Positions 46,160 through 56,000 of a stretch of 64,000 bases of DNA are shown here, in pieces. Each line of letters begins with the position of its first letter. Position 1 is the first letter of the stretch. The stretch is taken from positions 1 through 64,000 of the forward strand of contig JAICOJ010000010.1 of NCBI GenBank assembly GCA_025930755.1, read 5' to 3'. Position numbers and translations under genes: made by a program. A model generated the notes under the pieces. That model saw only the letters and a list, made by a program, of their open reading frames with translations, was not told the origin of the DNA and searched no databases. This stretch comes from Gemmatimonadaceae bacterium. Lineage in GTDB: Bacteria > Gemmatimonadota > Gemmatimonadetes > Gemmatimonadales > Gemmatimonadaceae.

Positions 46160-46422
46160 GGGCGACCCTCGAGCCACGCGCGGATGCGCAGACTGTCCTC
46201 GCTCACCTGCCGGCCTTCCTTGCGCGCACGATCGAATCGCTCGAGCAGCTCCTCGCACGACGGCTCGCTCTCGCGCGCGGGGAGCGTCCACTCTCCGTCT
46301 CGCCATTCACGCGCACGAACGCGGCCTCCTCGAGGTCGCTCGAGCTCGACGATCGACGGCGGCTTCCCCTCCGGTCCCGCGATCTGCACGACGAGCGTGT
46401 CGCGCCACTCGGACGCCGTCAT
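46156..46422 (-). CDS. Hypothetical 88-residue protein
   Basis: A small, charged, soluble protein (MTASEWRDTLVVQIAGPEG to IRAWLEGRP). Its ATG shares a base with the ctaB stop and its stop overlaps the ABC gene start, so it is coupled on both sides. The family is not recognised; a C-terminal helical part (EELLERFDRARKEGRQ) is the most regular region. Confidence 0.65.
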   Translation of the reverse strand: MTASEWRDTLVVQIAGPEGKPPSIVELERPRGGRVRAREWRDGEWTLPARESEPSCEELLERFDRARKEGRQVSEDSLRIRAWLEGRP

Positions 46423-47315
46423 CAGGGCGCGATGCGCCGGTCCACGACCATCGCCACAAAAAGCAGCGCGAGGTAGAGGAGTGAAAAGCGGTACGACCAC
46501 CAGGCCGGCTGCGTCCATGCGCTCGCGCGCACGGTACGCACGATGCTCCACAGCATGACGAGGCCGAGCACCGCGGCCGACCCGAGATAGATCATCCCGA
46601 AGGCGCCGAAGGTCACCGGCAAAAGCGTGAGCGGGATGAGAATCGCCATGTACCAGAGCATCTGATGCATGGTCTCGCGCTCCCCCCACACGAGCGGCGC
46701 CATTGGGACGCCCGCGCGACCGTAATCCGTCTGCTTGAGGAGCGCGAGCGCCCAGAAGTGCGGCGGCGTCCAGTAAAAGACGATGAGAAAGAGGTACAGG
46801 GCCGTGAGGTCGAGCGACCCGGTGACTGCGGCCCACCCCACGAGGGGAGGGAAGGCGCCCGCGGCACCGCCGATGACGATGTTCTGCGGCGTGCTCCGCT
46901 TGAGCCACCGCGAGTAGACGAACACGTAGAAATAGAACCCGGCCACGGCGAGCGCCGCCGACAGGAGATTCACGAACATGGCCAGCAGCGCTGTCGCCGC
47001 CGTCGCCAGGGCGACGCCGAACGCGAGCACTGCCACCGCGTCCATCCGCCCACTGGGGATGGGACGCAGTCGCGTGCGCGCCATGCGATCGTCGATGTCG
47101 CGGTCGATGTACATGTTGACCGCGTTCGCGCCGCCCGCCATGAGATACCCCCCGATCGCCACCGCGAGGACCAGCGCCAGGCTCGGCGTTCCCGCCACGA
47201 ACATCGGAGCGATCGTCGTGACGAGCAGCAGCGAGATGATTCGCGGCTTCGTCAGCATGACGAGATCGCGGAGGAGCGTCGAGCTCCCGCCGGCTACGGC
47301 AGCGCCGCTGCTCAT
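46422..47315 (-). CDS. ctaB: Protoheme IX farnesyltransferase (heme O synthase)
   Basis: UbiA-family membrane enzyme that adds a farnesyl chain to protoheme. The 297-residue protein has about nine membrane helices, the diphosphate-binding NMYIDRDIDDRMARTRLRP and the conserved GGAAGAFPPLVGW and YWTPPHFWALAL loops. Its ATG overlaps the ctaA stop. Presence implies protoheme is made and heme A or O oxidases are used. Confidence 0.96.
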   Translation of the reverse strand: MSSGAAVAGGSSTLLRDLVMLTKPRIISLLLVTTIAPMFVAGTPSLALVLAVAIGGYLMAGGANAVNMYIDRDIDDRMARTRLRPIPSGRMDAVAVLAFGVALATAATALLAMFVNLLSAALAVAGFYFYVFVYSRWLKRSTPQNIVIGGAAGAFPPLVGWAAVTGSLDLTALYLFLIVFYWTPPHFWALALLKQTDYGRAGVPMAPLVWGERETMHQMLWYMAILIPLTLLPVTFGAFGMIYLGSAAVLGLVMLWSIVRTVRASAWTQPAWWSYRFSLLYLALLFVAMVVDRRIAP

Positions 47316-48325
47316 GAGGTCGACGAGGGTGTCGCGGTGGTCCAGGGTGTCGAGATCGAGGATGTCGAGGTGCGAGGGCGCTCGCCTCGATCCCCTGGAC
47401 CTCGATTCCCTCGACGAGCGATGCCGGCAACCACGACCGCACTCAGCCAAACGACCGTTCCCACCGCCTGATGCAGCGACTGCAGCGCGGGCGGCAGGTG
47501 CGTCGACACGAGCACCGCGGCGATCACGATCTGGAGGGCGATCACACCGAGGAGCACTGTCGCCGCCCGGCGCATGACGCGGCTTTCGCGCTTCCACGCC
47601 GCCGCCGTCATCCCGACGGCGTGAAGCGTGAGAAGAAAAGCCAGCACGCGGTGCGTCCAGTGAATCGTCTGCGCGGTACCCTCCGTGACGACCGCACCGT
47701 TGCACAACGGAAATCCCTGGCACGCCGGCGCCGCGCCGGGAATGTTGGCGGTGAAGCCGCCGAGGATGACCACGACGAACGCGAGCGTCGCGGCGGCGAA
47801 CGCGGCGCGCATCGCCCGGGGGGCCACGCCCTCCCGTTCGGCCGCCGACGCGCCGAATCCGCCGGCGCGCATCACGGTCACCGCCAACACCGCGAGCAGC
47901 GCCATCGCGAGCGCGAGATGCACGACAACGACCAGCGGCGGGAGCTCGAGCCACACGGTGATGGCGCCGAGGATCGCCGGGGCGAGCCACAGTCCCGCCG
48001 CGAGCGAGGCCGCGCGCAACACCCCCCCGCGACCACCGATGCGCGGCTGATCGCGGTGCAGATACGCCGTCGCAGCGAGCGCCAACGTCGCAACCAGCAG
48101 CGCCGCCGCGATCCACCGGTGCGTGATCTCGATGATCAGCTCGGTGTTGTCGAGCGGGGGAAACCACAGACCGTTGCACTTCGGCCAGTGGTCGCCGCAC
48201 CCCATCCCCGAATCGGTGATGCGCACGACCGCGCCGAACACGATCTGCGCGTAGGCGAGGAAGAGGGCGAGGTACGCCAGGCGGCGGGTCACCGTCATCG
48301 GCTGCTCATGAAGCGTGAGCTCCAT
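47312..48325 (-). CDS. ctaA: Heme A synthase
   Basis: Oxidises heme O to heme A. The 337-residue protein has eight membrane helices in two similar halves. Heme-ligand His occur in EITHRW and IHWTHR, with partners in VVHLAL and SLHQAV. Loop Cys pairs are GMGCGDHWPKCNG and ACQGFPLCNG. The last about 30 residues (from about GNRGPGDRGE) are low-complexity Thr/Ser-rich and are encoded by a palindromic repeat, so they are probably a recent addition. The start is 48325 or ATG 48298. Confidence 0.94.
   Translation of the reverse strand: MELTLHEQPMTVTRRLAYLALFLAYAQIVFGAVVRITDSGMGCGDHWPKCNGLWFPPLDNTELIIEITHRWIAAALLVATLALAATAYLHRDQPRIGGRGGVLRAASLAAGLWLAPAILGAITVWLELPPLVVVVHLALAMALLAVLAVTVMRAGGFGASAAEREGVAPRAMRAAFAAATLAFVVVILGGFTANIPGAAPACQGFPLCNGAVVTEGTAQTIHWTHRVLAFLLTLHAVGMTAAAWKRESRVMRRAATVLLGVIALQIVIAAVLVSTHLPPALQSLHQAVGTVVWLSAVVVAGIARRGNRGPGDRGERPRTSTSSISTPWTTATPSSTS
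47319..47420. repeat. Palindromic repeat inside the ctaA 3' coding end
   Basis: GTCGAG/GAGGTC-type short units occupy 47319-47375 and recur inverted at 47381-47420, sharing CGAGGG, GGTCCAGGG and TCGAG blocks in mirror order. The element reads through as the tail of CtaA and ends next to the ctaB start. It has the architecture of the intergenic palindromes but lies within a gene. Confidence 0.75.
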
Positions 48326-48575
48326 GCCCGTGGTGCTCGTGGAGCTCCGGAGGAGGAGGCGCCTCGGCGCGAGCCTCCTGCCAGGTCATCCACAAAACGA
48401 ACACGAGGGCGACCGCCGGCAGCACCGCCCACGCCACCTCGGTGGCTCGGCGCGGACTCGGCAGATGCCTACCCGCACGCGCGACGACCGCGGTCCCGAG
48501 CGCCGAACGGAGAATGAACAGCTGCGCGACAACGATGGACGCGACGCAGCCGACGAGCAGAATCGTAGAGAGCAC
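48306..48575 (-). CDS. Small membrane protein resembling a cytochrome oxidase subunit II anchor
   Basis: An 89-residue protein with two transmembrane helices (LSTILLVGCVASIVVAQLF and VAWAVLPAVALVFVLWMTW) and a His-rich tail (ELHEHHGHGAHAS). The second helix with its preceding TE resembles the membrane hairpin of oxidase subunit II, but the CuA domain is absent. It precedes and overlaps ctaA, so a role in oxidase assembly is plausible. The His tail might bind copper. Confidence 0.6.
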   Translation of the reverse strand: MLSTILLVGCVASIVVAQLFILRSALGTAVVARAGRHLPSPRRATEVAWAVLPAVALVFVLWMTWQEARAEAPPPPELHEHHGHGAHAS

Positions 48576-48650
48576 GCGCGTAATCTAACGCGACTTGCAT
48601 CGCCTGCGGGGGATGATCGTCCCTCATGAGACCCGTTTCACCCCTGGCTC

Positions 48651-48680
48651 TAGACCCCCGCCCGGTCTCTCACGTACTAT
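48651..48680 (+). promoter_or_regulatory. Putative promoter giving a leaderless permease transcript
   Basis: TACTAT (48675-48680) lies eight bases before the ATG at 48689, and TAGACC (48651-48656) 18 bases upstream matches four of six -35 positions. No ribosome site precedes the ATG. Confidence 0.4.
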
Positions 48681-48688
48681 CAGCCCCC

Positions 48689-50053
48689 ATGCGCAACGAA
48701 CTTCCGCGCCGACTCGGCCTCTTCAGCGCCATCGCGGTGCTCGTCGGCTCGACCATTGGCTCGGGCATTTTCCGGTCGCCCGCGGTCATCGCCGACCGAC
48801 TCCCTGGTCCGTTGCCGATGCTCTCGGTGTGGGTTGCCGGGGGGCTCCTCGCGCTGTGCGGCGCGCTCACCCTCGCCGAAGTCGCGGGCGCCTATCCGCG
48901 CACCGGCGGACTCTTCGTCTTCATCAGGGAAGGGTGGGGCCGTCTGCCGGCCTTTCTGTTCGGCTGGGCGGAGCTGGTGCTCATCCGCGCCGCGTCGTTA
49001 GGCGCGATCTCGACCACGTTCGCCGAGTATTTCTTTCGGGCGATTGGGCGCGAGCCCAGTGTGGCGCCGTACGACGATTACGTGCACTACCTGGCGGCGG
49101 TCGCCATCATCGTCACCGCGGCCTTCAACTACGTCGGAGTGCGATGGGGCGCGCTGGTGCAGAATCTCACGACGCTGGCGAAGTACGGCGGCCTGCTGTT
49201 CATCGTGCTGTTCGCGCTGGCCGTCGGGCTTCCAGAGGGTGCGGCGAACTTTACGCCCGCCGTCCCGCCGGGAAGCTTCACCATCTCGGCGTTCGGGTTG
49301 GCGCTGGTATCGGTCCTCTGGGCGTTCGATGGCTGGGCCGATCTCAGCTTCGTCGCCGGCGAGGTGAAAGATCCTCGACGGAACGTGCCGCGCGCGCTCA
49401 TCCTCGGCGTCACGTCGGTCATCGTGATCTACCTGCTCGCGAACGTCGCGTATCTGGCGATCTTCCCGATCGATCAGCTCCGGCAGTCGCCGCGCATCGC
49501 GGCCGACGTCGCGATGCAGCTCATCGGCACGGCGGGTGTGGTCTTCGTCGGCGTGACGGTAATGCTGTCGACGTTCGGTACGCTGAACGGTACGCTGCTG
49601 ACGTCCCCCCGCATCTTCTTCGCGATGGCGGACGACGGACTGTTTTTCCGCAAAGTCGCGGCGGTGCACCCACGCTATGAGACGCCATACGTCGCGATCG
49701 CGATGACGGCCGCCCTTGGGGTCATCTTTGTGCTCTTCCGTACCTTCGAGCAGCTCGCCGACACGTTCGTGACGGCGATCGTCCCCTTCTACGCACTCGC
49801 GGTGGCGTCCGTCTTCACCCTGCGGAAGCGAGCCGACTGGGATCCGCCGTTCCGCACGCCGCTGTATCCCATCGTCCCGCTCCTGTTCGTGCTGGCGACG
49901 ATCTTCATTCTGGTGAACGCGATCGCCGATCCGACCAGCCGCTGGCCGACGGTGGCGGTGCTTGGGATCATTCTGGTTGGCGTGCCCGTGTATTACTTCA
50001 CGGTCGGAAAGCGCGCGGCCGGGAACACCCCAGAAGATCTGGGACGGGTTTAA
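48689..50053 (+). CDS. APC-family amino acid permease
   Basis: A 454-residue inner-membrane transporter with about twelve membrane helices. The N-terminal signature is VLVGSTIGSGIFRSPAVIA; the helix 6 region reads LWAFDGWADLSFVAGEVK. Substrate unknown, probably an amino acid taken up by exchange or proton symport. ATG 48689 was chosen since the transport fold begins there; the frame is open 21 codons further upstream. Confidence 0.93.
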   Translation: MRNELPRRLGLFSAIAVLVGSTIGSGIFRSPAVIADRLPGPLPMLSVWVAGGLLALCGALTLAEVAGAYPRTGGLFVFIREGWGRLPAFLFGWAELVLIRAASLGAISTTFAEYFFRAIGREPSVAPYDDYVHYLAAVAIIVTAAFNYVGVRWGALVQNLTTLAKYGGLLFIVLFALAVGLPEGAANFTPAVPPGSFTISAFGLALVSVLWAFDGWADLSFVAGEVKDPRRNVPRALILGVTSVIVIYLLANVAYLAIFPIDQLRQSPRIAADVAMQLIGTAGVVFVGVTVMLSTFGTLNGTLLTSPRIFFAMADDGLFFRKVAAVHPRYETPYVAIAMTAALGVIFVLFRTFEQLADTFVTAIVPFYALAVASVFTLRKRADWDPPFRTPLYPIVPLLFVLATIFILVNAIADPTSRWPTVAVLGIILVGVPVYYFTVGKRAAGNTPEDLGRV

Positions 50054-50145
50054 GGCCTGGAGTAACGCGCCGGTCACCCGTGCCGCGTTCCCCCTGGCCT
50101 TGGCTCGACCCCGCAAACATCTTGGGGACTCCTCATCCCCAACGC

Positions 50146-52032
50146 ATGGCGATTTTCTCCTCCCGGCAGGTCGTAGCTCGCAGTTCGCGGTTCGCAACCC
50201 TCGCCCTGATCATCGCGCTCTCGAGTTGCGACGAAGCCGCCGCCCCTGTAGGCAATCCAGGCGATCTCACCGTCGCCGCGTACATCGACAACGACGCGTC
50301 CGGAACCCTGACCGCGGGCGACACGCCGATCCCCGGGCTCGAGGTCGCCGTGCTCGATGGCACGCGCGAGGTGACGTCGGGCCAAACGGGCGCCGACGGC
50401 CGCGTCACGTTCGCCGACCTGCCCCCCGGCAGCTATCGCCTCGAAGCCAGTGGAACGCCGCCCGCGGGCGCGATGCTCACGTCGAACCCCTCGCCCTCGG
50501 CGGTCATCGATTTTCGCGGCCGCTCGGTCTCGGTCGATTTCCGCTACGCGATGTTCCCCGGTGTCATCACCGGGCGTGTGTTTCGCGACGAGAATGCCAA
50601 CGGCACCTTCGAGCCGGCGACGGACATCCCGGGGCCAGGTCTCTGGGTTTTCCTCCGTGCAGACACCGGCGCGATGGGCGCAAAGCTCGATTCCGTGCGC
50701 ACCGACTCGCTTGGCGCGTACCGGTTCGGTCTCGTCGCGCCGGGAAGCTACTTCCTCGAGTTCGAGCAGTTAGGCGCGATCAACTACGGCGCGAGCGGTG
50801 CGACGCGTCAGGTCACCGTCGTCGGTGCGGCGACCTCGACACAGAACGTCCTGTTCACCGGATCGATCTTTGTCACCATCGCGCAGGCGCGCGCCACGCC
50901 GGTCGATACGACGGTGGCGGTCGTCGGAGACATCACCGTGCCCGCCGGTGTCTTCAACGGGACCAACCCGGGAGCGAACTCCGAGATCTGGGTTCAGGAT
51001 TCCACCGGCGGGATCGCGGTGTTCTCCGTGCCCACGGCGGATTCGGCGGTCTACCGGCTGGGGACCCGCGTCGAGGTGGTCGGCTCGATCGGGCTGTTCA
51101 ACGGTCAGAAGCAGATCAGTCGCACGAGCATTCGTGTGCGGCCGGGCGGTTCGGTCGTCGCGCCGAAGGCCAATACGGTTCCCGTGGCGCGCGCGCTCAC
51201 CGACGAGGGTGAGCTCATTGTCGTATCAGGACTGCGGATCGTCACCGTCGGTGGCGGAACGAGCAACGCCTTCAACGTGACGGCCGTCTCGAGCGCAAAC
51301 GACACGCTGACGGTGCGCGTCAACGGAGCGGCGACCGGCCTGACGAGAGCGAGCTTCATCGTCGGCGAGCGGTACAACATCACGGGCATTCTGACGCAGT
51401 TCAACGGCGCGGCTCAGCTGAAGCCCCGATTCCCCAGCGATGTCCAGCAGATCGTCGCGACGCCAGTGGCTCGCATCATCATCAACGAGTTCATCGCCAA
51501 TCCCAACGCGGTCTTCGACTCGAGAGGGGAGTACATCGAGCTGCACAACTGGGGCACGGCACCGGCGAACATCCAGAACTGGACGATCGAGGATGCCGCG
51601 GCCAACAAGGATACGATCAACATCTCGCTGGTCGTGCCGGCGGGGGGCTACGTCCTCCTCGCGATCAACGACAGCACGTCCGTGAACGGACTGCCGGTGG
51701 ACTGGGCGTGGGAGCGGTTCTCTCTCAACAACACGGGAACACCGGCGGACCGCATCGTTCTGAAAGATGCGTCCGGCGCGACCGTCGACTCTGTCTCGTA
51801 CGCGGTCGGCCAGGCGCAGGCAGGCGTTGCCGTCGGAGTGCGGGATCCCTCGGCGGAGAACGCCGATGCGACGGGGAGCAATTGGGTAGCGCAGACCTCG
51901 ACCTACGGGCCGGGCGCCACGCCCGATCGCGGCACGCCACGCGCCCAGAACGATGGGTACATCGCACCAACACCGCCGACGCCGCTCGTTCGCGGTGGAA
52001 ACTCCATGGCGCCACTCACCAAGAAGCAATGA
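50146..52032 (+). CDS. Multidomain lipoprotein: SdrD-like repeats, OB fold and lamin-tail domain
   Basis: A 628-residue secreted lipoprotein (lipobox IIALSSC). Two prealbumin-like modules (about residues 40-120 and 135-230) have DNDASGTLTAGDTPIPG and DENANGTFEPATDIPG. An OB-fold region of the type seen in secreted nucleases follows (TIAQARATPVDTTVAVVGDI, IWVQDSTGGIAVF; about 240-420). A lamin-tail domain (INEFIANPNAVFDSRGEYIEL; about 430-560) ends the protein. The latter two often accompany extracellular nucleases, yet no nuclease domain is present here. Coupled by ATGA to the next gene. Confidence 0.82.
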   Translation: MAIFSSRQVVARSSRFATLALIIALSSCDEAAAPVGNPGDLTVAAYIDNDASGTLTAGDTPIPGLEVAVLDGTREVTSGQTGADGRVTFADLPPGSYRLEASGTPPAGAMLTSNPSPSAVIDFRGRSVSVDFRYAMFPGVITGRVFRDENANGTFEPATDIPGPGLWVFLRADTGAMGAKLDSVRTDSLGAYRFGLVAPGSYFLEFEQLGAINYGASGATRQVTVVGAATSTQNVLFTGSIFVTIAQARATPVDTTVAVVGDITVPAGVFNGTNPGANSEIWVQDSTGGIAVFSVPTADSAVYRLGTRVEVVGSIGLFNGQKQISRTSIRVRPGGSVVAPKANTVPVARALTDEGELIVVSGLRIVTVGGGTSNAFNVTAVSSANDTLTVRVNGAATGLTRASFIVGERYNITGILTQFNGAAQLKPRFPSDVQQIVATPVARIIINEFIANPNAVFDSRGEYIELHNWGTAPANIQNWTIEDAAANKDTINISLVVPAGGYVLLAINDSTSVNGLPVDWAWERFSLNNTGTPADRIVLKDASGATVDSVSYAVGQAQAGVAVGVRDPSAENADATGSNWVAQTSTYGPGATPDRGTPRAQNDGYIAPTPPTPLVRGGNSMAPLTKKQ

Positions 52033-53021
52033 TGAGAGCTCAATTCTTCCCGACGCTCGCGCTCGGCGCGATCCTCGCGGGTGCGTGCGCCGACGATCCC
52101 GAGCCGCCGTTCGCGGTCGAGGGAACGGGCCGCGTCACCGGCCAGCTGTTCTTCGACGCCGACAACAACGGGCTCTTCACGCCGTTAGGCGGGGATACGC
52201 TGTTGCGCAACGTCGCGGTGGAGCTTCGCGAGCGCGGCTCGTCGGTGGCGATCGACGAAACGACCACCGACGCGGCCGGGGCATTCGCGTTCGACGGAAT
52301 CCCGCCAGGGACGCACGACGTCTTTCTGGTGCAGGACACGGCCGTCATCAAGAATCTCGTGTTCTGCGTGAATCCGCTGCGTGCGTCCGTGTACCGCGAC
52401 GAAACGGCGTTCATCACGGCACCGGCCAAGCGCGGGTGCGTCGTGCGGATCAACGTGGCCGAGGCGCTTCCGCTGGGGGCGCCGGTCACCATTGCCGGTA
52501 TTGTCACTGCCCGCCAGGGCACCTATCGCAATGACAATACGTACATCCAGGATCCCACCGGCGGTATGCAGATCTTCGGGTTGCCGGGGCTGAACCTCCA
52601 GATCGGAGACAGCATCGAGGTGTCCGGCGTGATTGGGCAGTTCGGTGGCGAGCTGCAGGTGATCAGCCCGATCGTGGCCCCGAATCGGACCGCGACGACG
52701 GCGCCGGCGCCGCTCGAGAGGACGACCGGCGCTGTTGCGACAGCCGTTGCTGCCCTCGGCGCCCGGGAGCCCGACGTAGGACGGCTGCTGGTCGTCAGGC
52801 GTGCCACCGTCGGAACGTTTGCGTCCGGTAACGCCATCCTCAATGATGGGTCGGGCGCGATCCAGATCCGGCTCGACAACAACGCTTCCAGCGCGATCCC
52901 GACCAGTACCTTCGTGGCCGGGCGGTGCTATGACATCGTCGGCATTCTCGGATTCTTCAATGGCACTCCCCAAATCAAACCGCGCATGCTCGCTGACGTG
53001 ACGGAGGTCTCGTGTCCGTGA
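52029..53021 (+). CDS. OB-fold lipoprotein
   Basis: A 330-residue lipoprotein (lipobox ILAGACADD). One SdrD-like module (DADNNGLFTPLGGDTLLRN) is followed by two OB-fold segments with TIAGIVTARQGTYRNDNTYI, QDPTGGMQIFGL and ILNDGSGAIQIRLDN. It resembles a shortened paralogue of the preceding protein without the lamin-tail domain. It overlaps both neighbours, so the three genes are one translational unit. Confidence 0.82.
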   Translation: MMRAQFFPTLALGAILAGACADDPEPPFAVEGTGRVTGQLFFDADNNGLFTPLGGDTLLRNVAVELRERGSSVAIDETTTDAAGAFAFDGIPPGTHDVFLVQDTAVIKNLVFCVNPLRASVYRDETAFITAPAKRGCVVRINVAEALPLGAPVTIAGIVTARQGTYRNDNTYIQDPTGGMQIFGLPGLNLQIGDSIEVSGVIGQFGGELQVISPIVAPNRTATTAPAPLERTTGAVATAVAALGAREPDVGRLLVVRRATVGTFASGNAILNDGSGAIQIRLDNNASSAIPTSTFVAGRCYDIVGILGFFNGTPQIKPRMLADVTEVSCP

Positions 53022-56000
53022 TCCGCCACGCCCGCATCGCGACGCTCGCCTGCGCACTCCTCGCGGGCTCCGTGTCACTGGCCGCCGCGCAGGCCTCGAC
53101 CACGACCGGTAATATCCGCGGCCGTGTCATCGATGAGGCAGGGAATCCACTCCCCGCCGCCACCGTGGTCGCGACGAACGAAGAGACCGGCTTCCAGCGC
53201 GGAACGCAGACGGACGACGACGGCGTTTACGTCGTTCGCTTCCTGCCGCCGGGGAGCTATCGCGTCGCCGCGCGCCGTATCGGGCAACAACAGGCGGAGC
53301 TGCCCGGCATTCGCGTCACCGTCGGCAGCACCGCCCCCGCGAACTTCACCCTGCGCACGGCGGCGGTTCAGCTCACCGGCGTCGAGGTGACCGCGAACGC
53401 GCGTGAGATCGACGTCGCGGACGCCGGCGTGAAGCAGACGGTGTCCCAGGAGGAGATCGCGGAGCTGCCGTCGTTAGGGCGCGACTTCACCGACTTCATT
53501 GCGCTGTCGGGTCTGGTCAGCCCAGCCCCCGAGGTTACCACCGGGGGCCAGTTCGCCATCGCCGGCCAGCGTCCGTCGCAGACGAGCATTCAGATCGACG
53601 GCGTCGACGCCAACAATGCGTTCTTCGGCGAGAACCGCGGGGGGAGCCGCATTCCCTTCGCCTTCTCGCTCGAGTCGATCCGTGAGTTCCAGATCATCAC
53701 CAACGGCTTCGACGTCGAGTTCGGCAACTACTCCGGCGGCGTCATCAACATCGTGACCCAGGGCGGAACCAACGACTTCCGCGCCTCACTCTACGGCAAC
53801 TACCGCGACAAGTCGCTGACCCGCGAAGACTTCGACGGAAATCCGCCGAACAACTTCTCGGTCCAGCAGTACGCGGGCAAGCTGTCTGGCCCGATCGTTC
53901 GCGATCAGCTGCACTATCTCGTCTCGGTCGACGGTCAGCGGAGGCGGGAGCCGTTCCGCTCGATCACGCCCGCCTTCCTGCGCGCCAGTGGCGACGCCGC
54001 CGATGCGGCGAGCGCCGACAGCCTCGAGCGGTTCTTCGATGTCCTCGAGAGCGAGTACGGTGTCGCGGGTGCTGCCTCGCAGTACGGCGAGTGGGAGATC
54101 TCGAACGACGTCCTCACGATCTTCGGTCGCGTCGACTGGACGCTCAACGACCGTCACCGCCTGTCGGTGCGCAACAACTTCTCCGATCACAAGAACCTCG
54201 ACGAGGCGGGCAGCTTTGCGTTCCCCGCCGGCCGCTCGCAGGCCGAGTCCTTCAAGGATCGCGCGAACTCCCTGGTGGGGGAGCTCACCAGCGTCATCAC
54301 GCCCAGCATCTTCAACGTGCTCCGCGTCCAGTATGCGACCGAGGAGCGCCCGCGCATCGGGAACAACCTGAAGCCGGAGCTGCGCGTTCGTCTCGACGCG
54401 AACGAGACGGTGGAGTACGGCGGAGCCTTCATCTCGTTCCGCAACTTCCTCGACGAGACGAAGTTCCAGGTGGTCGACAACGTCACGCTCGCGCTCGGCA
54501 ACCACTCGATCAAGCTCGGCACCAACAACACCTTCACGTCGATCGAGAACATTTTCTGGCTCAACGGCTCGGGTGGCTTCGAGTTCAACTCCCTCGCCGA
54601 CTTCGAGGCGTTCCGCCCATCGCGCTTCAACCGGAACGTGCGGGCGGATTCCGTCACGCCGAACGCCACCTTCGACGTGCAGGAATATTCCCTCTACGCG
54701 CAGGACGAATGGCGCATCACGCCGAAGCTGCTTGGCGTCTTCGGCGTTCGGTACGACGTCCAGCGCTATGGTGATCGGCCGGGACGCGTCGTGGACGCTG
54801 AGCGCGCGTTCGGCCTCGAGACGGGGATCGCGCCCATCGACGACAACAATATCTCGCCGCGCGTCTCGTTCACCTACGACCTGAAGGGTGACGCGACGCA
54901 GCTCATCCGCCTGGGTGCCGGACTCTTCTACGGACGGGTGCCCTTTGTCATGGGCAGCAACGTCGCGAGCACCGACACGCCCCTTCTCGTGGTGGAGTGT
55001 CGCGGCTCACTCGCGGAAGTGCCGACGCCGCCCGACGTGCCGCCCGACGTGAGCAGCTATCCGGATTGGGCCGCGAGTGGAGAGGACAATCCATTCGGCT
55101 GCGGCGGCGCCGGCGGAGTCGGCGGCGTCCCGGAGTACGCCTTCTGGAACAGCGGCTTCGAGATTCCTGAAACCCTCAAGGCGAACATCGGCTACGAGCG
55201 GCAGCTGCGCCCGGGAACGCTCGCGTCGATCGACCTGCTCTTCTCCGAGTCGAGCAAGCTGTACACCGTGCGCAACATCAACCTGCGCGATCCGCAGTTC
55301 CAGCTCGCCGGCGAGGGGGGCCGCCGGGTCTTCGTTCCGGCCGGGCGCTTTTCGCCCAGTAGTGCGGCGGGGACCGACCGGTTCCGCAACGCGGACTTCG
55401 CGAGCGTGTACGTCAACTACAACGACGGCATCGCCCGCTCCTTCGCCGCTTCGCTGAACATCGATCACCGGCTCGGCGACTCCGCGGCGGTGCGCGCGTC
55501 GTACACGTACACGCGTGCCTACGACAACTCGACGTACTCGTGCTGCACGGCCAACGAGGGCTTCACCGGCCAGCGCTACGGCGCGCTCGGGCCGAACGTG
55601 ATCGGAGGCATTGGCGACGAGTCCACCGGATGGGGCCCGAGCAACTTCAACCGTGAGCACACGATCGTGCTCTCGGGCACGTTCCGCCTGCCCTACGGAA
55701 TTCGCGTCAGCCCGAAGTGGAGCATCCGGAGCGGAACGCCGTGGGGACCGGAAGTCAGCGGGGACATCAACGCCGACGGCGTGAACTTCAACGACCGTCC
55801 GTACATCTTCCGTCCCGAAGAGCTGCCCGTGTTCGTGCCGCCGTCGGCAAGCAATCGGGACTCCGTCGTCGCCGCCGCCCGCGCTCGCTACTCGGATTTT
55901 CTCGGGAAGCACGACTGCGTGGGCGATTACGTCGGCCAGATCATTCCGCGCAATACCTGTCGCCAGCCGTGGTTCAATCAGCTCGACATGACCATCCGCA

